Program-made: the position numbers and the translations under genes | Origin: Russula earlei | Lineage: Eukaryota > Basidiomycota > Agaricomycetes > Russulales > Russulaceae | Length of the DNA stretch: 39,208 bases | Direction: 5' to 3' | Assembly: GCA_025769875.1 (NCBI GenBank) | Contig: JAGFNK010000484.1 | Span: 1 to 39,208, forward strand | The notes under the pieces: generated by a model | The model's input: only the letters and a program-made list of their open reading frames with translations | Databases searched by the model: none | What the model was told of the DNA's origin: nothing | Shown: piece by piece, positions 32,724-39,208 of the stretch | Position numbering within the stretch: position 1 is the stretch's first letter | Layout of the letters: each line of letters starts with the position of its first letter

Positions 32724-33944
32724 TTATTTCATAAACTGAGTAGTGCTTTTTGTTCCGTTATTTTCAAATACAACGATATAAGTGCCTTTTACAAGCCTGC
32801 TTACATCTACAGTACTTTGGGTAGCACCTATGCCTGCTACCTGGCTAAGGATATTCTTGCCATCTATACTCACTATCCTGATAGTAGCATTATAACCTGC
32901 CAATGGATGCGTTAATGTAAACGTGCTTATAACCGGGTTAGGGTATACACCCATTACAGCGGTTGTTGATTTACCTGTAATCACAGAAACCACATTACTA
33001 TATTTAAAGGTGCCGTCTTTATCTACCAGCTTTAAACGATAATAATTAGGTCCGGTAAGTGGCGCAGCATCAGTGTAGGAATAGCTTCCTGCATTGGTAG
33101 CGCTTACAAACCCGATCTCGCTGAAGCTTGTTGCATCACTGCTTCTTTCAACAGAATAACCGGAAGCATTGATTTCCTGGGCTACTGTCCAGTTAAGATT
33201 AGTTTTTCCACTTACCAGGCTAGCATTAAATGAACTAAGGGAAATAGGAAGAACAGTTGCACCTGCAACAATAAAATTATCAACTCTGTCGGTACCTCCT
33301 GCAGCGATCGTACCTCCATTAATAGCAGTGCTGGTAGAAAGAAGGGTAAGCCTGAAATATACACTTGTAGCATTATTCAGTGCTGTTATAGAAGAGAAAT
33401 CAGCTGTTTTGGTAGTTGTTGTAACAGCAGTGCCAGCACTCCATGAAATGGGCACAATAACACCAGTAGCAACAAGATTATAAGTATAGTTGGCAATTGT
33501 ACTTGGTGCATCTGTAAAATTCGTGCCGTCAGTACTATACTGTAGCTTAAAACTCAATGGGCCAGTAGCACTGCCTGTTTGATCCCAGGTAATACTAATT
33601 CCTGAATAACCAGTGGTTTTTACCTGGAATTGGTAATAATCACCACCTGCCCATGTATTAGAACTTAAAGAATGGGTGGATCCATTGCCTGCTGGTCCAG
33701 ACCAAACTGTAGCAGAACCTGCATGTGCAGCAGAAAAAGCAGAGCTGCTGGTTTGAGTACCTGCATCTGCAGTAGTCGATCCTGTAAGAATAGCTGCACC
33801 TACTATTGTAAAACCGCTGGTTGAGTAGGTTAATCCCTCAAAACCCCATGAGGCAATCGTAGTTTGTGCCCAACCATTGTTCACAAATGCTAAACTTAAT
33901 AAAAGAAATAAAATACCATTGATAGATGTGTAACATTTTCGCAT
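32724..33944 (-). CDS. 406-aa T9SS type A cargo protein
   Basis: The signal peptide is MRKCYTSINGILFLLLSLAFVNNGWAQ. I prefer the ATG at 33944 to the GTG two codons upstream. Residues about 28-228 form a beta-sandwich (ASWGFEGL, YYQFQVKTTGYSGISITWDQTGS, KLQYSTDGTNFTDAPS, VYFRLTLLSTST, RVDNFIVAG). This is the layout of the secreted N-terminal domain also seen in the adhesin block. It is followed by an FN3-like domain and a type A sorting domain (VYPNPV, RIVSIDGKNIL, KGTYIVVFENN). The C-terminal third closely matches the neighbour at 31001. It is predicted to be a surface-attached protein of unknown binding function. Confidence 0.88.
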   Translation of the reverse strand: MRKCYTSINGILFLLLSLAFVNNGWAQTTIASWGFEGLTYSTSGFTIVGAAILTGSTTADAGTQTSSSAFSAAHAGSATVWSGPAGNGSTHSLSSNTWAGGDYYQFQVKTTGYSGISITWDQTGSATGPLSFKLQYSTDGTNFTDAPSTIANYTYNLVATGVIVPISWSAGTAVTTTTKTADFSSITALNNATSVYFRLTLLSTSTAINGGTIAAGGTDRVDNFIVAGATVLPISLSSFNASLVSGKTNLNWTVAQEINASGYSVERSSDATSFSEIGFVSATNAGSYSYTDAAPLTGPNYYRLKLVDKDGTFKYSNVVSVITGKSTTAVMGVYPNPVISTFTLTHPLAGYNATIRIVSIDGKNILSQVAGIGATQSTVDVSRLVKGTYIVVFENNGTKSTTQFMK

Positions 33945-34182
33945 ATTCACTGATTTATTTGATAAAATAATTAAAAAACACCCAAATAATTGAAGGATAT
34001 GTAAATTAATAACGTTTTAATAATCTACCCAAGTATCAGGCCAGTTATTTGATAGCTGGTAAAAATAAGATAAATAAAATATTACACCTATTTTGTTGCC
34101 CTAATGATTATTACCTTTCGCTCTTTTGGCTTTTAACATCTCCTGCAATCCATTATCTTCAACGCCGATAATTAACGCTTAG

Positions 34183-36681
34183 ATGAAGTATTGCCTGTTT
34201 TTATTATATATGCTATTGTCCATTGCCTCTTTTTCTCAAAAGAATGCTTTTATATCAGGCAAAGTAACAGATGAGAATGATAAACCCCTGGCAGGTGTAT
34301 CTGTGCAATTTTTACACAAAGCAACGGGTGTAATTACAGGCGAGGATGGCAGTTTCCGTTTAAGTATTATCCCTCATAAAGCCATTGCGCTTGTATTTTC
34401 TTATACCGGCTATAAAACCATACAAAGGAATTTTATCCTCAATTCAGGTGAAGAAGAGAAAATAACAGTACAACTGGAACGTTTTACCAAACAATTGGAA
34501 GAGGTAACCGTAACAGACGAGAAGGAACGACGGGAAGCAGGCAGGGTAACTATCGATGCCAGTAAATCACTGGTTAACCCCTCTCCCATTAGCGGTATAG
34601 AAAGCCTGATAAAAGTATTTGTGGGCAGTAATAACGAGCTTACCTCTCAATATTCCGTACGTGGTGGCAGCTTTGATGAGAATTTAATATATGTGAACGA
34701 TTTTGAAGTATTCCGCCCTTACCTTGTTAGTAATGCACAACAGGAGGGATTGAGTTTTATTAACCCGGAACTAACCGCCAATGTAAAATTCTACGAAGGT
34801 GGCTTTGCTGCAAAGTATGGCGATAAAATGAGTAGTGTGCTGGATGTTAGTTACAAGAAGCCCAAAGCTTTTGGTGGTTCTGCCTATATCGGTTTGCTGG
34901 AGCAGGGGTTTCACCTGGAAGGGCTGGCAGCCAAAAACAAAATAAGTTACCTGTTTGGCGTACGTAACCGAACCAACCGTAATTTGTTAAGCAGCCAGGA
35001 AACACAGGGCAATTATATTCCTTCTTCTTCTGACCTGCAAACACTGATCACTTACCAGGCTTCTTCCCATGTATCATTTGAATTATTTAGCAACTTGTCT
35101 GCCACCCGTTTCACCTTTTTTCCGGAGCAAGCCAAATTAACTTCTTCTGTATTCACCCCACTGTATTCACAAAACCTGGGGCTGGATATTTATTTCTCCG
35201 GCCAGGAGAAGGACCGGTACAATACCAATTTTGTCGGGCTCTCCGTTATACACCAGCCTACTAAAAGCCTGAAGCTGAAATGGATGCTTAGTTATTTTAA
35301 CGACCAGGAGCAGGAGAATAAAGACATTACAGGAGCGTACCTGTTTGGCGATCGTGACTTTGATAATAACAGCGCCAGCTATGGATTGATCACCAACCCG
35401 CTGGGGGCGGGTGTATACCAGGATTTTAGTCGTAATACGCTCAATATAGATGTATGGAACGCGAGCCACAAAGGCAGCCTCGATAAGGGAAAGCATTTTA
35501 TACAATGGGGTACCGGTGTATCACAACAGGTGGTGCATGATAAAATAGACCAGTGGGAGTTAAATGACAGCGCGGGGTATTCCTTACCCTATAATCCTTC
35601 CTCTCTACAATTATATAGTGTTATTAAAAGCAAAGCCGACCTGGATATTACGCGTATTGATGGTTATGTGCAGGACAACATCCAGTTTAAAGATGCGGCA
35701 GCTACCGTAATGCAGTTAGGGGTACGTTATAATTACAATACGCTGAATAACGAGTTCCTGGTATCGCCAAGGGCAGGCTTTTCCTTTAAGCCCCAAAAAT
35801 GGCACAGAGATGTTGTTTTTAAGGCTTCTGCCGGTATTTATGACCAACCGCCTTTTTACCGTGAATTGAGAAGACCAGATGGCACCATTAACACCCACCT
35901 CAAAGCGCAGAAAAGCTGGCAGCTAAGTGCAGGAATGGATTACAATTTCAAGATGCTTGACAGGCCTGCCCGTTTAACTTCGGAGGCATACTATAAGAAT
36001 ATGTGGGATGTGGTACCTTATGATGTGGACAATGTACATATACAATACTTCGGTGAGAACGATGCAAAAGCATATGCAGCAGGCATTGAAACAAGGTTAT
36101 ATGGTGAACTGGTAAAAGATGCAGAGAGCTGGATCAGCCTGGGGCTGATGAAAACCATGGAGAACATCAACAACTTTTATTATTACCAGTATAAGAATGC
36201 TTCAGGGCAAATCATTACAGCCAACACTACAGACAAAGTGATAACCGATAGTGTTAAAACCAACCTGGGTTGGGTACGCAGGCCTACTGATCGCCTTATT
36301 ACATTTGGTATGTTCTTCCAGGATTACCTGAGTACCAATAAGAATTTCAAGTTCTATATGAACCTGGTATATGGCAGTAACTTACCCTATAATATCCCCG
36401 GCAGTGTAAAGTTTCGTAACGCGTTGACCATAGATCCTTATATCCGTGCAGATATGGGCTTCAGCGCTTTGTTGCTTGATGCTGATAAAACAAACCGGCG
36501 CAGCCATTCTCCTTTTAAGAACTTTGAAAGTATCTGGGCGAGCCTTGAGATCTTTAACATTATCGACAAAGACAATACCATCAGCTACCTGCTGATCAAA
36601 GACTTCGCCAACAATACTTTCGCTATGCCAAACCGCTTAACACCAAGGTTGATCAATCTAAAACTGGTGGCCCGGTGGTAG
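34183..36681 (+). CDS. TonB-dependent outer membrane receptor
   Basis: An 832-aa protein with signal peptide (MKYCLFLLYMLLSIASFSQ). The carboxypeptidase-regulatory-like beta domain (about 24-100: ISGKVTDENDKPLAGVSVQF, LVFSYTGYKT) is common on Bacteroidota receptors. A plug domain follows (about 120-240: SPISGIESLIKVFVGSNNELTSQYSVRGGSFDENLIYVNDFEVFRP). The remainder is a 22-strand barrel that ends in an aromatic residue (LKLVARW). It imports an unknown ligand with energy from TonB. It is shorter than SusC proteins and has no SusD gene next to it, so a metal chelate or small substrate is likelier than a glycan. The 232 bp upstream is an AT-rich divergent promoter region in which I find no confident boxes. 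Confidence 0.93.
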   Translation: MKYCLFLLYMLLSIASFSQKNAFISGKVTDENDKPLAGVSVQFLHKATGVITGEDGSFRLSIIPHKAIALVFSYTGYKTIQRNFILNSGEEEKITVQLERFTKQLEEVTVTDEKERREAGRVTIDASKSLVNPSPISGIESLIKVFVGSNNELTSQYSVRGGSFDENLIYVNDFEVFRPYLVSNAQQEGLSFINPELTANVKFYEGGFAAKYGDKMSSVLDVSYKKPKAFGGSAYIGLLEQGFHLEGLAAKNKISYLFGVRNRTNRNLLSSQETQGNYIPSSSDLQTLITYQASSHVSFELFSNLSATRFTFFPEQAKLTSSVFTPLYSQNLGLDIYFSGQEKDRYNTNFVGLSVIHQPTKSLKLKWMLSYFNDQEQENKDITGAYLFGDRDFDNNSASYGLITNPLGAGVYQDFSRNTLNIDVWNASHKGSLDKGKHFIQWGTGVSQQVVHDKIDQWELNDSAGYSLPYNPSSLQLYSVIKSKADLDITRIDGYVQDNIQFKDAAATVMQLGVRYNYNTLNNEFLVSPRAGFSFKPQKWHRDVVFKASAGIYDQPPFYRELRRPDGTINTHLKAQKSWQLSAGMDYNFKMLDRPARLTSEAYYKNMWDVVPYDVDNVHIQYFGENDAKAYAAGIETRLYGELVKDAESWISLGLMKTMENINNFYYYQYKNASGQIITANTTDKVITDSVKTNLGWVRRPTDRLITFGMFFQDYLSTNKNFKFYMNLVYGSNLPYNIPGSVKFRNALTIDPYIRADMGFSALLLDADKTNRRSHSPFKNFESIWASLEIFNIIDKDNTISYLLIKDFANNTFAMPNRLTPRLINLKLVARW

Positions 36682-36684
36682 AGA

Positions 36685-36716
36685 GTCCACGGTCAACAGT
36701 CCCCAGTCCATGACAG
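36685..36716. repeat. Short degenerate GTCCACGGTC repeats after the TonB receptor
   Basis: Imperfect direct repeats of about 10 bp (GTCCACGGTC, AACAGTCCCC, AGTCCATGAC) begin just after the stop codon. They are related to the pair at 30920-30942. Confidence 0.5.
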
Positions 36717-36850
36717 TGACCTGCTTAACCAGAATGTTAACATTCCCTTTAACGAAATAATATGGCTTGATTTTCGTAACTTACAGGTACTGTAATCTTC
36801 TTTCCACATTTGTGTATAATGATTACTAGGAAGTAATAGGCAGTAATAAT

Positions 36851-36858
36851 TAAATTTG
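36851..36858 (+). promoter_or_regulatory. Candidate -7 box for phoH
   Basis: TAAATTTG matches TAnnTTTG exactly, 55 bp upstream of the TTG start at 36914. The -33 position lacks a clear TTTG. Confidence 0.4.
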
Positions 36859-36913
36859 AGAAAGAAGAGCAACAAGTTATAAATCCTATTGTTTCATTTT
36901 AAATTAAACGACA

Positions 36914-37897
36914 TTGACAGAAACAATCATCAGCTTAGACAGCGTTAATCCCATCGAGTTCTTTGGCGTAAACAATGGCAAGTTAGACCTCCTGAAAAAG
37001 AAGTTCCCATTGTTGAAAATATTATCCCGCGGTACCCAGTTAAAATTGAGTGGAGCACCCGACCAAATTGACACTGCCAAGGAGAAGATAGATCTTATTG
37101 TTCAGTACCTGGAGCGTAACGGCCATTTAAGTGAAAACTATTTTGAACAGGTACTCGGCGGTGATGATGCCGAAACCGTTGACAACTTCGTAGAACGTAA
37201 TCCTAATGACATCCTTGTTTTCGGACCTAATGGTAAAACGGTTCGTGCCAGAACAGCCAACCAGAAAAAGATGGTACAGGCTGTAGATAAGAATGATATC
37301 GTTTTTGCCATTGGTCCTGCCGGTACCGGTAAAACATATACTGCGGTAGCGCTGGCAGTACGTGCTTTAAAAAATAAAGTAGTAAAGAAGATCATCTTAA
37401 CACGCCCTGCAGTAGAAGCAGGTGAAAGCCTCGGCTTCCTGCCAGGCGATCTAAAGGAAAAGATCGATCCATACCTGCGCCCTTTATATGATGCGCTGGA
37501 TGATATGATACCAGCCGATAAGCTTGGTTATTATATGAGCACCCGCACTATTGAAATAGCACCTTTGGCTTATATGCGTGGCCGTACCCTGGATAATGCC
37601 TTTATTATATTAGATGAGGCACAAAATACCAACGACCTGCAGTTAAAGATGTTCCTTACCCGTATCGGTGCCAATGCAAAGGCCATCATTACTGGCGACC
37701 CTACCCAAATAGATCTTCCACGTAACCAACGCAGTGGTTTGGATAAAGCCATCAGGATACTGGAGAACATTGACGGTATTGCACATGTACCATTAAATGA
37801 AGAGGACGTGGTACGTCACCGCCTGGTTAAAGCGATCATTAAAGCCTACGAGAAAGAGAAGGAGCATGAAGAGCCGCAATACCATAGTCATCGTTAA
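36914..37897 (+). CDS. PhoH-like ATPase
   Basis: A 327-aa P-loop protein with an N-terminal KH-like segment (about 1-70), a Walker A at residues 134-141 (GPAGTGKT), TRPAVEAGESLGFLPGDL, MRGRTLDNAFIILDEAQN with the Walker B acidic pair, and ITGDPTQIDLP. These are the standard features of the PhoH/YbeZ family, linked to RNA metabolism through YbeY in many bacteria. The start is TTG: an in-frame stop at 36905-36907 and no intervening ATG leave no upstream alternative, and MTETIISLDSVNPIEFFG fits the family start. It is closed by the terminator at 37918. Confidence 0.95.
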   Translation: MTETIISLDSVNPIEFFGVNNGKLDLLKKKFPLLKILSRGTQLKLSGAPDQIDTAKEKIDLIVQYLERNGHLSENYFEQVLGGDDAETVDNFVERNPNDILVFGPNGKTVRARTANQKKMVQAVDKNDIVFAIGPAGTGKTYTAVALAVRALKNKVVKKIILTRPAVEAGESLGFLPGDLKEKIDPYLRPLYDALDDMIPADKLGYYMSTRTIEIAPLAYMRGRTLDNAFIILDEAQNTNDLQLKMFLTRIGANAKAIITGDPTQIDLPRNQRSGLDKAIRILENIDGIAHVPLNEEDVVRHRLVKAIIKAYEKEKEHEEPQYHSHR

Positions 37898-37917
37898 TTG
37901 CTAACCCCATATATTCG

Positions 37918-37952
37918 AAAAAAATACCGGTAAGTGATTACCGGTATTTTTA
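37918..37952. terminator. Bidirectional terminator between phoH and the amylase gene
   Basis: Arms 37920-37933 and 37938-37951 (core ATACCGGTAA/TTACCGGTAT) form a perfect 14-bp stem with a GTGA loop, flanked by A and T runs. It lies between convergent genes that end at 37897 and 37958. Confidence 0.9.
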
Positions 37953-37957
37953 TTTAC

Positions 37958-39208
37958 TTACTTTTCATACACCAGGTAATCATACGCTTCCAGCTCAAAA
38001 TCTTCTTTGGAAGTGAATGTATAATCCAGCCCTGAAAAAACATTCCGGTAAATACCGGGTAACCATTCATGTGTTACCGTACATTTTACCCGCTCATCGC
38101 CGGAAAGATTTAATATCACCAGTACCACATTATTATCCTTTCTACGCAGGTAGATCATCACATGTGGATTATCCGATGGCAGTATAAATGTTTCTCCTAT
38201 TGCTATTGCAGGCGTTTTATGCAGTTGCAGCAAAATAGTATAGAAGGATTGTAATTGTAATGGCTCATGCCATTCGATCAGGTCTTTTTCAAAAAACAAT
38301 AGTCTTTTTCGGTTGGGGCTTTCCTGCCCGCTATACACCAATGGCATCCCATTCCAGGTACAGGTAAAAACAGCCCATGTTTTAGCGGACTCTCCATACT
38401 TTTCATATTCTGTTCCGTTCCAGCTGTTCTCATCATGGTTACTGGTAAACAGTAGCTTACCAGCACCGGGAGCATATTGTGAGTAACCATGTAATACATT
38501 CCGCAAATCGTTTAAAGAAGCTTTCCCTTTTGTATAGTCATCCGAGGAATGCATAAACGCCCATGCATAAGTAACGTCGAACACCTCGTGGTAATTCACT
38601 TCTTCACATTCTGCCAGCCAGAACAGCGGTTTCATACTATCGCAACGCTTTCTTGCCTCTGCCCAAGAATCCAGGGGAACCAGGTGGGCCATATCGCAGC
38701 GGAAGCCATCGATATCACATTCCTTTATCCAGAATTGCATGGCAGCGATCATAGCCTCTCTCATTGAGTTGTTTGTATAATCAAGATCGATCACATCATG
38801 CCATCCATATACATCTGTAAAATTGCCTTCTTTGTCTTTGATATACCACTCCGAGTGGGATACCGTCCATTCATGATCCCAACCGGTATGGTTGGCTACC
38901 CAATCTATGATCAGTTTTAAACCCAGTGCATGCGCTTCCTTCACGAGGGTCTTCAGATCGTCCAACGTTCCAAATTCAGGGTTTATGGCTGTATAACTGC
39001 TGCAGGCATAGTAACTACCCAGTGTACCCTGCCGTACTTTTTTACTGATCGGTGTTATGGGCATTAGCCATAATATGGCTACCCCCATTTCCTTTAACCT
39101 GGGCAGGTGTTGCCGGAAAGCCCGGAAAGTACCTTCCGGTGTATATTGGCGAACATTTACTTCATATATGTTGGCGCCTATGGCCCATTCGACTTTGGAA
39201 AAATTTTT
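37958..39208 (-). CDS. GH13 alpha-amylase-family protein, 5' end cut by the window
   Basis: The minus-strand frame is open from 37958 to the last base of the window (417 visible residues). The internal ATG at 39088 is not the start: the 40 codons before it (VEWAIGANIYEVNVRQYTPEG) are typical GH13 sequence. The catalytic TIM barrel shows VAILWLMPITPI, DWVANHTGWDHEW, DGFRCDMAHL with the nucleophile Asp, FWLAECEE with the acid/base Glu, and LLFTSNHDENSW with the transition-state Asp, then a C-terminal beta domain. It acts on alpha-glucans. I see no signal peptide in the visible part, so location is undecided. Subfamily cannot be fixed. Confidence 0.93.
   Translation of the reverse strand, partial: KNFSKVEWAIGANIYEVNVRQYTPEGTFRAFRQHLPRLKEMGVAILWLMPITPISKKVRQGTLGSYYACSSYTAINPEFGTLDDLKTLVKEAHALGLKLIIDWVANHTGWDHEWTVSHSEWYIKDKEGNFTDVYGWHDVIDLDYTNNSMREAMIAAMQFWIKECDIDGFRCDMAHLVPLDSWAEARKRCDSMKPLFWLAECEEVNYHEVFDVTYAWAFMHSSDDYTKGKASLNDLRNVLHGYSQYAPGAGKLLFTSNHDENSWNGTEYEKYGESAKTWAVFTCTWNGMPLVYSGQESPNRKRLLFFEKDLIEWHEPLQLQSFYTILLQLHKTPAIAIGETFILPSDNPHVMIYLRRKDNNVVLVILNLSGDERVKCTVTHEWLPGIYRNVFSGLDYTFTSKEDFELEAYDYLVYEK

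Noticed and set aside
39085..39088. ATG at 39088 as start of the amylase-family gene
   Set aside because: The frame continues to the window edge with conserved GH13 sequence, so the gene is cut by the window rather than starting there.
1..39208. Mobile elements, CRISPR arrays, tRNA or rRNA genes
   Set aside because: No transposase or integrase motifs, evenly spaced repeats, cloverleaf candidates or rRNA-like stretches were recognised on either strand.

Overview
The window (about 42-45% G+C by eye) reads as chromosome of a Bacteroidota bacterium, most likely in or near the Chitinophagaceae. Supporting signs are type IX secretion (T9SS) sorting domains of both type A and type B, a PorP/SprF-family protein, IgGFc-binding-like and PKD adhesin domains, a TonB receptor with an N-terminal carboxypeptidase-regulatory-like domain, fused HisIE, weak Shine-Dalgarno signals and TAnnTTTG-type promoter boxes. 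No tRNA, rRNA, CRISPR array, transposase or phage gene was found. The genus cannot be named from the sequence.

Layout. (1) 1-2285, plus strand: the 3' part of an unrecognised gene, then a secreted protein of unknown function and a strong terminator. (2) 2542-7233, minus strand: trpA-hisH-hisA-hisF-hisIE followed by a thioredoxin-fold (TlpA-like) gene carrying a frameshift. (3) 7416-22571, minus strand: a 15-kb surface-protein block. In transcription order it holds a 2020-aa PKD-rich adhesin, a 386-aa type A T9SS cargo, a 1440-aa adhesin, a PorP/SprF protein and a TPR/PD40/OmpA protein. The last three are tightly spaced and look like one adhesin-plus-export unit. (4) 22803-28742, minus strand: the tryptophan operon trpL-E-G-D-C-F-B. 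It has a good promoter, a leader peptide with three consecutive Trp codons and a terminator/antiterminator, which together make a classical attenuator. (5) 28835-30912: a small membrane protein, a TPR lipoprotein and rpe. (6) 31001-33944, minus strand: two T9SS type A cargo proteins. (7) 34183-37897, plus strand: a TonB-dependent receptor and a PhoH-like ATPase. (8) 37958-39208, minus strand: the 3' part of a GH13 alpha-amylase-family gene that runs off the window.

How the parts fit. The seven trp structural genes are all present, but trpA, normally next to trpB, lies 15.6 kb away at the head of the his genes, with the whole adhesin block in between. The two large adhesins share a roughly 500-residue IgGFc-binding-like core. 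Both end in a type B sorting domain, which in flavobacteria needs a SprF-type partner, and a SprF homologue sits directly behind the second adhesin. The first adhesin and the type A cargo share an upstream palindrome that looks like a LacI/GalR-family operator.

Three genes (trpB, trpC and the TlpA-like gene) are each broken by a single-base indel in or beside a short homopolymer, with perfect family continuity in the other frame. The likeliest cause is sequencing error, but this needs checking against reads.
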